Shown: positions 41,388 to 50,989, numbered from the stretch's first letter. The stretch is 64,000 nt of DNA from Streptomyces sp. CoH27 (GCF_020181035.1 NZ_JAIQYY010000010.1:138435-202434); one strand, 5' to 3'. Program-made: numbers and translations. Notes: generated by a model from the sequence alone, not told the origin.

Positions 41388-41980
41388 CCGTCGAGCCAGC
41401 CCGGGAACGCGGAGAGGTCGTCCAGCACGACGTCCGCCCCGGCCGCGTGCAGATCGTCGGCCGGGCACGGCCCGGTGGCCACGGCGACGGACAGCGCGCC
41501 CGCCGTGCGCGCCCCGCGCACGTCCCCGACATGGTCACCGACGTACACGCCCGCACCGTACTCGCGCAGCGCCCGCGCCTTCTGCTCGGCCCACAGGTCG
41601 CCCACGACCACGTCGGGCTCGATGCCGAGGTGCGCCAGGTGCAGCTTGGCGTTGGGCTCGTACTTCGCCGTGACGACCATGGTCCGCCCGCCGGCCGCCC
41701 GTACGGCCGCTATCGCTTCCCGCGCGCCCTCCATGGCAGGGGTCGCGGCGATCGCGATCGTCGGGTACATCTCCCGGTACAGGTCCGCCATCGCGGGGAT
41801 CTGCTCCTCGGGGAACCAGTTGACCAACTCCTCCGCCAGCGGCGGCCCCAGCCGCGTCACCGCCAGATCGGCGTCGATGTACGTCCCGGTCCGCTCCGAC
41901 AGCGCCAGGTAGCAGGCGCGAATGCCCGGCCGCGAGTCGATGAGGGTCATGTCGAGGTCGAAGCCGACGGTGAGAGTCAT
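41357..41980 (-). CDS. HAD-superfamily phosphatase
   Basis: A 207-residue HAD hydrolase with intact motifs: GFDLDMTLID (motif I, DxDMT), TMVVTAKYEPN (motif II) and YVGDHVGDVRGARTAG (motif IV). The CAP domain is the helical type of phosphoglycolate phosphatase-like enzymes. ATG 41980 or 41989 could start it. Its substrate is unknown. Confidence 0.88.
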   Translation of the reverse strand: MTLTVGFDLDMTLIDSRPGIRACYLALSERTGTYIDADLAVTRLGPPLAEELVNWFPEEQIPAMADLYREMYPTIAIAATPAMEGAREAIAAVRAAGGRTMVVTAKYEPNAKLHLAHLGIEPDVVVGDLWAEQKARALREYGAGVYVGDHVGDVRGARTAGALSVAVATGPCPADDLHAAGADVVLDDLSAFPGWLDGYRSAAAARA

Positions 41981-42087
41981 GCGGCTCATTGTGCCGGGTG
42001 CCCGTCCGCCGCCGGGTGCCTCCGGCGGTTCGGCCGAACGGGTTGGCGCCGTAGAGGCAACTGCGCACTGCCGGGTGCGGGTGCGCT

Positions 42088-42190
42088 GTGGTCGCTCGTT
42101 CCCCCAAGTTCTCGGCTTCGCTCGAACAGGGGGGACCCCCATCGCGGCGGAGCCGCATATCGACACAGCCCCGCACCCCTTCGGGGCGCT
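42088..42190. repeat. extragenic repeat, copy A
   Basis: About 100 bp that match, as reverse complement, the element at 50846-50947 over nearly its full length (shared blocks ttctcggcttcgctcgaaca, atcgcggcggagccgcat and ccccttcggggcgct). It lies immediately 3' of the gene that ends at 42190. The element contains two hairpin-forming segments. Confidence 0.85.
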
Positions 42191-43218
42191 CACCTCCGCC
42201 GCTGCGACCGCCACACCAGGTACAGAGCCGACGCCACCGCCGCCCCCCGCACCACCCACGGCCACGTCCCCGCGACCGCGTCCCCCATGTGCCCCTGAGC
42301 GATCGGCTGCCCCCAGCGCCCGTTGTCCCGACCCCACAGCCACACCAGCCCCGCCGCCACCGCCGTACCCGGCAGGATCAGCACCGCCGTCTTGGTCTCC
42401 GCGGCGGTCAGCCGGCGGGAGCCGTAGGCGATGGCCCAGCCGAGCAGGAGCGCGAACCAGTTGCCGAGCACCGCGCCGGCGACCAGCGCGGCGGCGGCCA
42501 GCAGCAGGAAGGGGTTGGTCCAGCCGGCGGCTGGGCGCAGGGGCAGCATCCGGCGGCGCCCGGTGGGAGCGGCCTCGTCCGCGGTGTCAGGCGCCTCGTC
42601 CGTCACCTCCTGCGCGGCGGCCTTCTCCGTCCCCGACGTCCCCTCCGTCTCCTTCGGCGGCCGGCGGAGCAGGTCCGGGATCTCCACACCCCCGACGAAC
42701 CCCGGCACGGAATCGGTGTCCGGGCCGCCGAGGGGAGCGCCGCCGAGCTGCCACCAGTCGGGATGCGTGGCGCTGTCGCCGAGTTCGTGCGCGGAGGCGA
42801 GATGGGGCGGGGCGGGCGCGTCGCGCGGCGCGGACGGTGCCGCGGGCTCGGAACCGGCGGAGCGAGGGCGCGGTACGGCCCGGCGCAGGCCCTTCGGCCG
42901 GTCCTTCTTCCCGTCGGTGTCGCCCGCCTCGGGCTGTACCGGCACCGCGGCCGCCGGGGGCTGCGGGAAGCGTCCGGGGCCGGGGCCGGATGTGCCGCCC
43001 GCGGCCGCCACGACCTCGTCGGGGGTGCCGAGCCGATCCAGGATGCGGCGTACGGCGGCCGGACTGTCCACCGTCACCTTGGCCCGGTGCCGGTCGATCT
43101 CGTTGCGCAGCTCCGTCACGAGCCGCATCCGCGTGGACGACGGCAGCTGCCGCTGCTGAGCGATGTCCCCGACACGGCTCAGGTACTCGTAGACGACCTG
43201 GTCGCTCTCGATCCCCAC
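42190..43218 (-). CDS. membrane protein with long Pro/Ala-rich N-terminal region
   Basis: A 342-residue protein. The first 75 residues (VVYEYLSRVGDIAQQRQLPS, then ELRNEIDRHRA and RILDRLGTPDEVVAAAG) look like the HAAS/permease-prefix helical domain; a disordered Pro/Ala/Glu-rich stretch to about 230 follows; then four or five membrane helices. It may associate with a transporter or a PadR-like regulator elsewhere. GTG 43218. It is divergent from the helicase-associated gene, 77 bp between starts. Confidence 0.78.
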   Translation of the reverse strand: MGIESDQVVYEYLSRVGDIAQQRQLPSSTRMRLVTELRNEIDRHRAKVTVDSPAAVRRILDRLGTPDEVVAAAGGTSGPGPGRFPQPPAAAVPVQPEAGDTDGKKDRPKGLRRAVPRPRSAGSEPAAPSAPRDAPAPPHLASAHELGDSATHPDWWQLGGAPLGGPDTDSVPGFVGGVEIPDLLRRPPKETEGTSGTEKAAAQEVTDEAPDTADEAAPTGRRRMLPLRPAAGWTNPFLLLAAAALVAGAVLGNWFALLLGWAIAYGSRRLTAAETKTAVLILPGTAVAAGLVWLWGRDNGRWGQPIAQGHMGDAVAGTWPWVVRGAAVASALYLVWRSQRRR

Positions 43219-43295
43219 GGTGAGGACGGTACCGCTTGGTCACCGTCCACCCGACTCACTCGGCTGGAACCGGCGCACCCGCTACCGTGGGTCAG

Positions 43296-45842
43296 ATGAG
43301 CCAAGCGGCCCGACCAGCTCCCCGTTCCCTCGCGGAAGCGCTGCGCGCCAGGGACGACGCCTCCCTGTCCGCGCTCCTGCGCAGCCGGCCCGACCTCATC
43401 ACGCCCGTCCCGACCGACCTCACCCAGCTGGCCACCCGGGCCGGCACCCGCGCCTCGGTGCTGCGTGCGCTGGAGCGGCTGGACCGGTTCGCGCTGCAGA
43501 CCGCGGAGGCGCTGGCCGTCGCCCCGGACCCGGCGTCGTACGACACCCTGCTCGGGCTGATGGCGGGCGACGCCCGGGACGCGACGGTCGCCGGCGCGCT
43601 GCCGCGTGCCCTCGGCACCCTGCGCGAGCAGGCGCTGGTGTGGGGCGACGACGAGCGGCTGCGGCTCGTCCGCACCGCCCGGGAGCTCCTCGCCCCGTCC
43701 GCGCAGCACCCCTCCCCGACCGGGCTCGGCCCGACCGTGCAGGAGGCGACCTCGGGCATGTCGCCGGGCCGGGTCCAGGAGATCGTGACGACGGCCGGGC
43801 TGCCGTCGACGCACGACGCGGTGTCCGCCGTGGCCGCGCTCACCGCGCTGTTCACCCACCGCGGGAAGATGGCCAAGCTGCTCGCCGGCGCCCCGGCCGG
43901 GTCGCACGAGGTGCTCGCCCGGCTGGTCTGGGGACCGCCGTACGGGCAGGTCACCCCGGAGCCGGCCGCGCATCTGCGCTGGCTGCTCGACCGGGGCCTG
44001 CTGCTGCCGACCGCCCCCGGCACGGTGGTCCTGCCCCGCGAGGTGGCCCTGCATCTGCGCGAGGGCCTCGCGCACCGCACGCCCGAGCCGCTGCCGCCCG
44101 CCGTGGAGCCGGCCGCCGCCCACAACCCGCAGGTGGTCGACGCGACGGCGGCCGGCCAGGCGTACACCGCGCTCGCCACCGTCGAGGAGCTGCTGAAGGA
44201 CTGGGACGAGGGCGGCCCGGCCGTGCTGCGGGCCGGCGGGCTGAGCGTGCGGGACCTGAAGCGGACCGCCGTCGCGCTGGACGTGGCGGAGCCGGTCGCC
44301 GCGTTCTGGGTGGAGCTGGCGTACGCGGCCGGTCTGATCGCCTCCGACGGCGAGGCCGACGAGCGGTACGCGGCCACGCCCGCCTACGACGAGTGGCTGG
44401 AGCGGCCCGCCGCCGAACGCTGGGGCCGGCTCGCGGAGGCCTGGCTGGCGGCCACCCGGACGCCGGGGCTGGTCGGCGGGCGGGACGCCAAGGACCGCAC
44501 GCTCTCCGCGCTCGGGCCGGGCCTGGACCGCTCGGCCGCGCCCGAGGTACGGCACCGGGTGCTGACCCTGCTCGCCGGGCTCCCCACGGGCACGGCGGCG
44601 GACACCGAGTCGGTCCTGGCCCGGCTGCGCTGGGAACGGCCCCTGCGCGGCCGGCAGCCGGACGGCGCGGAGGACCTGCGCTCCCGGCTGGCCCGCTGGA
44701 CCCTGGCGGAGGCGGAACAGCTGGGGATCACCGGCCGGGGCGCGCTGTCGGCGCACGCCCGCGCCCTGCTGGGCGCACCGGCCCCCGCCGCCGCCGTACC
44801 CCCGCGGGACGGTTCCGGTCCGGGCGCCAAACTCCCGGTCCATCACCATCACACCCCCGCCTCCCTCTCCCCCCTTGAGCAGACGACGGCGACCGCGGCG
44901 GCCGCCCGGATCCTGGCCCCGCTGCTGCCCGAACCCCTGGACCACGTGCTGCTCCAGGCCGACCTGACGGCGGTGGCGCCGGGCCCGCTGCGGCGGCCGC
45001 TCGCCGACACGCTGGGCGTGCTCGCGGACGTCGAGTCCAAGGGCGGCGCGACGGTCTACCGCTTCACACCGGGCTCGGTCCGCCGCGCCCTGGACGCCGG
45101 CCGCAGCGCCGCCGACCTGCACGCCTTCCTCACCGAGCACTCCCGTACGCCGGTCCCGCAGCCGCTCGCGTATCTGATCGACGACGTGGCCCGCAAGCAC
45201 GGCCGGCTGCGGGTGGGCGCGGCCTCGGCGTACGTACGCTGCGACGACGACGCCCTGCTGAACGAGATCCTGGCCGACAAGCGCGCCGCCGCCCTGCGGC
45301 TGCGCCGGCTGGCCCCGACCGTGCTGGCCGCCCAGTCCGACCCGGCGACGCTGCTGGAGGGCCTGCGCGCGATGGGCTTCGCGCCGGCCGCCGAGTCCGC
45401 CGAGGGCGATGTCCTGATCGCCCGCGCCCACGCCCACCGCACCCCGCCGCGCACCGCACCCGAGCCGGTCCCGGACGGCCCGCCGCCACCCGACGCCACG
45501 CTGCTGACGGCGGCGATCCGCGCGATCCGGGCCGGCGACCTGGCCGCGACCACCCCGCGCAAGCCCGTCGGCGAGTCCGCCGGGGCCGGGGCCCTGCCGA
45601 CGGGCGGCGAACTCCCCCGCACCTCCGCCGCCGAGACCCTGGCCACCATGCAGGCCGCCGTCCTGACCGGCGGCTCCCTCTGGATCGGCTACGTCAACGC
45701 CGAGGGCTCCGCCAGCCAGCGCGTCATCGCCCCGGTCCGCGTCGAGGGCGGCTTCGTCACGGCGTACGACCACACGGCGGACGAGGTCCGGACGTATCCG
45801 CTGCACCGGATCACGGGGGTGGCGGAGCTGGCCGAGGACTGA
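43296..45842 (+). CDS. helicase-associated (XPB/Ssl2-like) domain protein
   Basis: An 848-residue protein found next to the XPB helicase in actinobacteria. It has no ATPase motif. Winged-helix-like segments occur through residues 1-300 (AEALRARDDASLSALLRSRP, LATRAGTRASVLRALERLDR); the XPB/Ssl2-like helicase-associated domain is near HVLLQADLTAVAPGPLRRPL (about 545-650); the C-terminus (GGSLWIGYVNAEGSASQRVI) is WYL-like. A run of four His is at about 514. It is probably a partner of the downstream helicase, 67 bp away, in DNA repair or transcription-coupled work. Confidence 0.85.
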   Translation: MSQAARPAPRSLAEALRARDDASLSALLRSRPDLITPVPTDLTQLATRAGTRASVLRALERLDRFALQTAEALAVAPDPASYDTLLGLMAGDARDATVAGALPRALGTLREQALVWGDDERLRLVRTARELLAPSAQHPSPTGLGPTVQEATSGMSPGRVQEIVTTAGLPSTHDAVSAVAALTALFTHRGKMAKLLAGAPAGSHEVLARLVWGPPYGQVTPEPAAHLRWLLDRGLLLPTAPGTVVLPREVALHLREGLAHRTPEPLPPAVEPAAAHNPQVVDATAAGQAYTALATVEELLKDWDEGGPAVLRAGGLSVRDLKRTAVALDVAEPVAAFWVELAYAAGLIASDGEADERYAATPAYDEWLERPAAERWGRLAEAWLAATRTPGLVGGRDAKDRTLSALGPGLDRSAAPEVRHRVLTLLAGLPTGTAADTESVLARLRWERPLRGRQPDGAEDLRSRLARWTLAEAEQLGITGRGALSAHARALLGAPAPAAAVPPRDGSGPGAKLPVHHHHTPASLSPLEQTTATAAAARILAPLLPEPLDHVLLQADLTAVAPGPLRRPLADTLGVLADVESKGGATVYRFTPGSVRRALDAGRSAADLHAFLTEHSRTPVPQPLAYLIDDVARKHGRLRVGAASAYVRCDDDALLNEILADKRAAALRLRRLAPTVLAAQSDPATLLEGLRAMGFAPAAESAEGDVLIARAHAHRTPPRTAPEPVPDGPPPPDATLLTAAIRAIRAGDLAATTPRKPVGESAGAGALPTGGELPRTSAAETLATMQAAVLTGGSLWIGYVNAEGSASQRVIAPVRVEGGFVTAYDHTADEVRTYPLHRITGVAELAED

Positions 45843-45909
45843 CCTGCGGCTCACCCGCTTCCTCGGCGAATGCGGCACACTGGACGTTTGGCCGGTGAGG
45901 AAAGGGTGT

Positions 45910-47562
45910 GTGCCGCTCGTGAACGGACCGCTGATCGTACAGTCCGACAAGACCCTGCTCCTGGAAGTCGACCACGAGCGGGCCGACGACTGCCGACGGG
46001 CCATCGCGCCGTTCGCCGAGCTGGAGCGGGCGCCGGAGCACATCCACACCTACCGGGTCACGCCGCTCGGGCTGTGGAACGCGCGGGCGGCCGGGCACGA
46101 CGCCGAGCAGGTCGTGGACGCGCTGGTGCAGTACAGCCGGTATCCGGTGCCGCACGCGCTGCTGGTCGACATCGCCGACACGATGGACCGCTACGGCCGG
46201 CTGACCCTGTCCAAGCACCCCGCGCACGGACTCGTGCTCACCAGCACCGACCGGCCGGTGCTGGAGGAGGTGCTGCGGTCCAAGCGGATCGCCCCGCTGG
46301 TGGGCGCCCGGATCGACCCCGACACCGTCGTCGTGCACCCCTCGGAGCGCGGGCAGATCAAGCAGGTGCTGCTGAAGCTGGGCTGGCCGGCCGAGGACCT
46401 CGCCGGGTACGTCGACGGTGAGGCGCACCCCATCGAGCTGCTGGAGGACGGCTGGGCGCTCAGGCCGTACCAGAAGCAGGCCGTGGAGAACTTCTGGCAC
46501 GGCGGCAGCGGTGTGGTCGTGCTCCCCTGCGGTGCCGGAAAGACGCTGGTCGGCGCCGGGTCCATGGCGCAGGCCAAGTCGACCACCCTCATCCTCGTCA
46601 CCAACACCGTCTCGGCGCGGCAGTGGAAGCACGAGCTGGTGAAGCGGACCTCGCTGACCGAGGACGAGATCGGCGAGTACAGCGGGACGAGGAAGGAGAT
46701 CCGGCCGGTCACCATCGCCACGTACCAGGTGCTGACGACGAAGCGGAAGGGTGTCTATCCGCACCTGGAGCTGTTCGACTCCCGGGACTGGGGGCTGATC
46801 GTCTACGACGAGGTGCATCTGCTGCCGGCTCCCGTCTTCAAGTTCACCGCCGATCTCCAGGCGCGCCGGCGGCTGGGGCTGACGGCGACGCTGGTCCGTG
46901 AGGACGGGCGCGAGTCGGACGTCTTCTCCCTCATCGGGCCCAAGCGGTTCGACGCGCCCTGGAAGGAGATCGAGGCGCAGGGGTACATCGCGCCCGCCGA
47001 CTGTGTCGAGGTGCGGGTGAACCTGACCGACTCCGAGCGGCTCGCGTACGCCACCGCCGAGACGGAGGAGAAGTACCGCTTCTGTGCGACGACGGACACC
47101 AAGCGGAAGGTGACGGAGGCGATCGTGCGCCGCTTCGCCGGCCAGCAGATCCTCGTCATCGGCCAGTACATCGACCAACTCGACGAGCTGGGCGAGCACT
47201 TGAACGCCCCGGTGATCAAGGGCGAGACGTCCAACGCGCAGCGCGAGAAGCTCTTCGACGCGTTCCGCGAGGGCGAGATCAGTGTGCTGGTGGTGTCGAA
47301 GGTCGCGAACTTCTCCATCGACCTGCCCGAGGCGACGGTCGCCATCCAGGTGTCCGGCACCTTCGGCTCGCGCCAGGAGGAGGCCCAGCGCCTGGGCCGC
47401 GTGCTGCGCCCGAAGGCCGACGGCCACCAGGCCCACTTCTACTCGGTGGTCGCCCGCGACACCATCGACCAGGACTTCGCCGCCCACCGGCAGCGCTTCC
47501 TGGCCGAGCAGGGCTATGCCTACCGCATCGTGGACGCCGACGAGATCCTTGCGGAGAGCTGA
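45910..47562 (+). CDS. XPB-type DNA repair helicase
   Basis: A 550-residue superfamily 2 helicase like mycobacterial XPB (about 550 residues). The N-terminal damage-recognition-like part reaches to about 170; Walker A is PCGAGKT (206-212), Walker B DEVH (300-303), then GLTATLVREDGRESD (the RED loop) and in the second domain GTFGSRQEEAQRLGRVLRPK. It acts in 3'-5' unwinding, probably in excision repair. GTG 45910 is preceded by GAGGAAAGG. It forms an operon with the helicase-associated gene. Confidence 0.95.
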   Translation: MPLVNGPLIVQSDKTLLLEVDHERADDCRRAIAPFAELERAPEHIHTYRVTPLGLWNARAAGHDAEQVVDALVQYSRYPVPHALLVDIADTMDRYGRLTLSKHPAHGLVLTSTDRPVLEEVLRSKRIAPLVGARIDPDTVVVHPSERGQIKQVLLKLGWPAEDLAGYVDGEAHPIELLEDGWALRPYQKQAVENFWHGGSGVVVLPCGAGKTLVGAGSMAQAKSTTLILVTNTVSARQWKHELVKRTSLTEDEIGEYSGTRKEIRPVTIATYQVLTTKRKGVYPHLELFDSRDWGLIVYDEVHLLPAPVFKFTADLQARRRLGLTATLVREDGRESDVFSLIGPKRFDAPWKEIEAQGYIAPADCVEVRVNLTDSERLAYATAETEEKYRFCATTDTKRKVTEAIVRRFAGQQILVIGQYIDQLDELGEHLNAPVIKGETSNAQREKLFDAFREGEISVLVVSKVANFSIDLPEATVAIQVSGTFGSRQEEAQRLGRVLRPKADGHQAHFYSVVARDTIDQDFAAHRQRFLAEQGYAYRIVDADEILAES

Positions 47563-47568
47563 GCCGGG

Positions 47569-47751
47569 TCACTTGCGGCGTATGCCCGCTTCCTCGCCGT
47601 ACTCGCCGAAGATCACGACGCTGATCGCCGCTTCCGCGAACACCTTGAGGGCGCGCAGGGCGTTGCCGATCGGATGGTGATGGGGGCCGTCCGTGGCCGT
47701 GGCGCCCGCCGGGGGCCGGGCGGGGGCCGGGGAGATGGATGCTGCGCTCAT
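47569..47751 (-). CDS. 60-residue conserved hypothetical protein
   Basis: ATG 47751 begins MSAASISPAPARPPAG; the second half is HHHPIGNALRALKVFAEAAI followed by SVVIFGEYGEEAGIRRK. One amphipathic or membrane helix is predicted between the His run and the acidic end. I recall the same small protein opposite XPB in other Streptomyces; its role is unknown. It converges with XPB, with 6 bp between stops. Confidence 0.65.
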   Translation of the reverse strand: MSAASISPAPARPPAGATATDGPHHHPIGNALRALKVFAEAAISVVIFGEYGEEAGIRRK

Positions 47752-47792
47752 GTCTCCATGGTGGCTCTCCGGGCATAAGACCCGCATCGGTC

Positions 47793-47819
47793 TCCGGGGC
47801 CAATTCCGGATGCCCCGGA
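47793..47819. promoter_or_regulatory. inverted repeat upstream of the HelR-like gene
   Basis: TCCGGGGC (47793-47800) and GCCCCGGA (47812-47819) are perfect 8-bp arms 11 bases apart. It lies 200 bases upstream of the HelR-like start and 42 bases upstream of the divergent small gene. Rifamycin-associated elements regulate some helR genes; this element is symmetrical enough to be compared with them, but I cannot claim a match. Confidence 0.3.
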
Positions 47820-48019
47820 CTAGGCCCGCGGGTGGACTCCGCCCCCTACTCCAGGGATCACCTGTCCCCTAGGGGCCGGGAAATTCATTGGCCCCCTCCC
47901 CAACCCCTCCCCTAGAATCTCCGCTCTTGCCCGCCTCCCTTCCGCGGAGTGCCGTCGCCCGGTCGGAAACCGTGCGGCATCGTCGTAGCCGTCCCAGCAG
48001 GTCTACCGGAGGCACCCCC

Positions 48020-50095
48020 TTGTCCACGCCCGCCCCAGAGCCGCTCGACGCCCCACTCGCTGCCCCGCTCGACGACCCCCTCGCCCGGGAGCGCGCCCAT
48101 CTGTCCGCCTCCCGTGCCGCGCTGCGCGCCATGCGCGAGGACGTGGAGGCGCTGGACATCAAGGACGTCGCCGCGAACTGGGTGAACGCCCAGGTGCTGT
48201 CCCGCCAGATCGACGAGCGGATCAAGGCGCTGGCCGACCTGAGCGACACCCCGCTGTTCTTCGGGCGGCTCGACTATCTGCACGCTCCGGGTGCGGACCG
48301 GGCCGAGGGTGCGGAGGGCGAGCAGTTCTATATCGGGCGCCGGCATGTGCACGACGCCGACGGCGATCCGATGGTCATCGACTGGCGTGCCCCGGTCTCC
48401 CAGCCGTTCTACCGGGCGTCCAAGAAGGACCCGATGGACGTCGGGCTGCGCCGCCGCTTCGGCTACACCGGCGGCGACCTCACGGCGTACGAGGACGAGC
48501 ACCTGTCCGACCCGGAGGAGTCGGCGAAGGCCAGCAAGCTGCTCCAGCAGGAGATCGAGCGGCCGCGCGTCGGCCCCATGCGGGACATCGTCGCCACCAT
48601 CCAGCCCGAGCAGGACGAGATCGTCCGCAGCGGGCTGGGCGGGACCGTCTGTGTACAGGGAGGGCCCGGCACCGGGAAGACCGCCGTCGGTCTGCACCGG
48701 GTCGCGTATCTGCTCTACGCCCACCGGGACCGGCTGGCCCGCACCGGCACGCTCGTCATCGGGCCGAACCGGTCCTTCCTGCACTACATCGAGCAAGTCC
48801 TGCCCGCCCTGGGCGAGTTGGCGGTGCAGCAGGCCACCGTGGACGACCTGGTGGCACATGTGGAGGTGCGCGGCACGGACGAGGCGGCCGCGGCCGTGGT
48901 CAAGGGCGACGCCCGGATGGCCGAGGTGCTGCGCCGGGCGCTGTACGCGCACGTGAGCATGCCGACGGAGCCGGTCGTGGTCGTGCGCGGGTCGCGGCGC
49001 TGGCGGGTACCGGCGTACGAACTGGAAGACGTCGTACGGGAGTTGCTGGAGCGGGACATCCGGTACGGCGCCGCCCGCGAGGCCCTGCCGCAGCGGATCG
49101 CGCACGCGGTGCTGGTGCAGATGGAGCGGGCCGGGGAGGCGCCGGACGACCGGGTGCAGGACGCGGTGGCCCGCAACAGCGCGGTCAAGGCGGCCGTGAA
49201 GGCGGTCTGGCCGGCCGTGGATCCGGCGAAACTGGTGCTGCGCCTGCTGACGGACGCGGACTTCCTCGCCGAGCACGCCGAGGGGATCCTCGACGAGGAC
49301 GAGCAGAAGACGATCCTGTGGGCCAAGCCGGTGCGCAGCGTGAAGTCGGCCAGGTGGTCCTCGGCGGACGCGGTGCTGATCGACGAGGCGACGGACCTGA
49401 TCCAGCGCACGCACTCGCTCGGCCATGTCGTCCTGGACGAGGCGCAGGACCTGTCCCCCATGCAGTACCGCTCGGTCGGCCGCCGCTGCACCACCGGCAG
49501 CGCCACCGTCCTCGGCGACCTGGCCCAGGGCACGACCCCGTGGGCGACCCGGAGCTGGGACGAGGCGCTGGCCCACCTGGGCAAGCGGGACGGTGTGATC
49601 GAGCAACTGACGACGGGTTTCCGCGTGCCGACGGACGTCATCCGTTACGCCTCCCGGCTCCTGCCCCACATCGCCCCCGGTCTCACCCCGGTCGCCTCCG
49701 TCCGGGAGAACCCCGGCTTCTTCGAGGTCCGTACGGCCACCGGGACCGCCGACGTCGTCGCGGCCTGCGAGGAGTTGCTGGGCAACGAGGGCTCGACGGG
49801 CCTGATCGCCGCCGACGCCCGCATCCCGGCCCTGGCCGAGGCCCTGACGGCTGCCGGGATCTCGTATCTCGCCCCTGGCGAGGAGACCACCCGCGAGACC
49901 CGCCTCACCCTGGTCCCGGCCTCCCTCGCCAAGGGCCTTGAGTACGACTACGTCGCCCTGGACGAACCGCAGGCGGTGGTGGACGGGGAGCCGGACGAAC
50001 GGACGGGGCTGCGGCGGCTGTACGTGGCGCTGACCCGAGCGGTGTCGGGCCTGATCGTCACGCACTCGGCGCCCCTGCCCGCACAGCTGGGCTGA
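48020..50095 (+). CDS. helR: HelR-like RNA polymerase recycling ATPase (UvrD/HelD family)
   Basis: A 691-residue superfamily 1 ATPase of the HelD/HelR group. The N-terminal coiled coil (ERAHLSASRAALRAMREDVE and NWVNAQVLSRQIDERI, residues 24-70) should enter the RNA polymerase channel. Then come GRRHV and VIDWRAPVSQPFYRAS, Walker A GGPGTGKT (214-221), Walker B VVLDEAQDLSPMQY and ASLAKGLEYDYVAL. HelR of S. venezuelae displaces rifamycins from RNA polymerase; this protein could do the same. TTG 48020 is supported by GGAGG eight bases upstream. It appears monocistronic. Confidence 0.85.
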   Translation: MSTPAPEPLDAPLAAPLDDPLARERAHLSASRAALRAMREDVEALDIKDVAANWVNAQVLSRQIDERIKALADLSDTPLFFGRLDYLHAPGADRAEGAEGEQFYIGRRHVHDADGDPMVIDWRAPVSQPFYRASKKDPMDVGLRRRFGYTGGDLTAYEDEHLSDPEESAKASKLLQQEIERPRVGPMRDIVATIQPEQDEIVRSGLGGTVCVQGGPGTGKTAVGLHRVAYLLYAHRDRLARTGTLVIGPNRSFLHYIEQVLPALGELAVQQATVDDLVAHVEVRGTDEAAAAVVKGDARMAEVLRRALYAHVSMPTEPVVVVRGSRRWRVPAYELEDVVRELLERDIRYGAAREALPQRIAHAVLVQMERAGEAPDDRVQDAVARNSAVKAAVKAVWPAVDPAKLVLRLLTDADFLAEHAEGILDEDEQKTILWAKPVRSVKSARWSSADAVLIDEATDLIQRTHSLGHVVLDEAQDLSPMQYRSVGRRCTTGSATVLGDLAQGTTPWATRSWDEALAHLGKRDGVIEQLTTGFRVPTDVIRYASRLLPHIAPGLTPVASVRENPGFFEVRTATGTADVVAACEELLGNEGSTGLIAADARIPALAEALTAAGISYLAPGEETTRETRLTLVPASLAKGLEYDYVALDEPQAVVDGEPDERTGLRRLYVALTRAVSGLIVTHSAPLPAQLG

Positions 50096-50181
50096 GCCGA
50101 CGGCGGGGCTGTCGGTGCGGATGAGTAGGCTGCGGTGCCGTTGTGTCAGGTCAGTCGCGTCCCCCTTTGGAAAGGCCTCCG

Positions 50182-50841
50182 TTGAGCACACCGCCGTCCC
50201 CGCATCCCGGATACCAGCAGACCCCCGGGGCGTACCCGCAGCAGCCGGGTCCCTACGCGCAGCAGGCGCCTGGGCCGTACGCGCAGGCGCCCGGGCCCTA
50301 CCAGCAGCCGGCCCCCGGGGCGTATCAGCAGGCGCCCGCGCCGTATCCGCCCCAGCAGGCGCCCGGCGGCTACGGCCAGCCCCAGGCTCCGTACCAGCAG
50401 GCACCCGTCGACCACAGCCGGCCCGCCCCGTATCAGCAGGCGCCCGCCGGCCCCGGGTGCGAGGTGTGCGGAGCCGGGCCCGCCACGCGGGTGACGATCC
50501 GGGGCCACCAGGGCATGCTCATCGTGATGCGGAACCTGTGGCGCAAGGGCACCTTCTGCCAGTCCTGCGCGCTCGCCGTCTTCCGCAAGATGCAGTCGGA
50601 CACGCTGGCGAAGGGCTGGTGGGGGCCGATGTCGATGGTCATCACGCCCATCACGCTGCTGATCAACCTCTTCGCCCTGTCCAAGATCCGCAAGCTGACC
50701 GCCCCGACGGCCGCACTCGGCCCCGGCCTGGACCCGGGCCTCCCGGTGTTCCGCCGCCCGGCCGGAATGTTCGGCCTGCTCCCGCTCTCGGGCTTCGGCG
50801 TGGTGTTCCTCTTCGTCCTGGTCGTGCTCGCGACGGCGTGA
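50182..50841 (+). CDS. membrane protein with Pro/Gln/Tyr-rich N-terminus and zinc-ribbon-like Cys
   Basis: A 219-residue protein. The first 90 residues are repeats of YQQAP/PYAQ type (Pro, Gln, Ala, Tyr), probably disordered. The CEVCGAGPATRVTIRGHQGM segment and the later FCQSCALAVF supply two CxxC pairs for a metal. Two or three membrane segments follow (MVITPITLLINLFALS and FGVVFLFVLVVLA). TTG 50182 is used, with GGAAAGG upstream. Function unknown. Confidence 0.75.
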   Translation: MSTPPSPHPGYQQTPGAYPQQPGPYAQQAPGPYAQAPGPYQQPAPGAYQQAPAPYPPQQAPGGYGQPQAPYQQAPVDHSRPAPYQQAPAGPGCEVCGAGPATRVTIRGHQGMLIVMRNLWRKGTFCQSCALAVFRKMQSDTLAKGWWGPMSMVITPITLLINLFALSKIRKLTAPTAALGPGLDPGLPVFRRPAGMFGLLPLSGFGVVFLFVLVVLATA

Positions 50842-50845
50842 GGGA

Positions 50846-50947
50846 AGCGCCCCGAAGGGGCGCGGGGCAGTGTCCGGTATGCGGCTCCGCCGCGATGGGG
50901 GTCCCCCTGTTCGAGCGAAGCCGAGAACGTGGGGGAGCGAGCAACCA
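50846..50947. repeat. extragenic repeat, copy B
   Basis: Inverted copy of the 42088-42190 element, immediately 3' of the gene that ends at 50841. It starts agcgccccgaaggggcgc, a hairpin that may end transcription, and contains the same ccgcgatggggg and cgagcgaagccgagaa blocks. Confidence 0.85.
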
Positions 50948-50989
50948 CGACGGCGCCGCACCGGGCGTACGTCCCGGACCGGAGCGGCG

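Noticed and set aside
44848..44865. Run of four His codons in the helicase-associated gene as an engineered tag
   Set aside because: It is internal, encoded by mixed codons and lies in a Pro/Ala/His linker, so it is natural low complexity.
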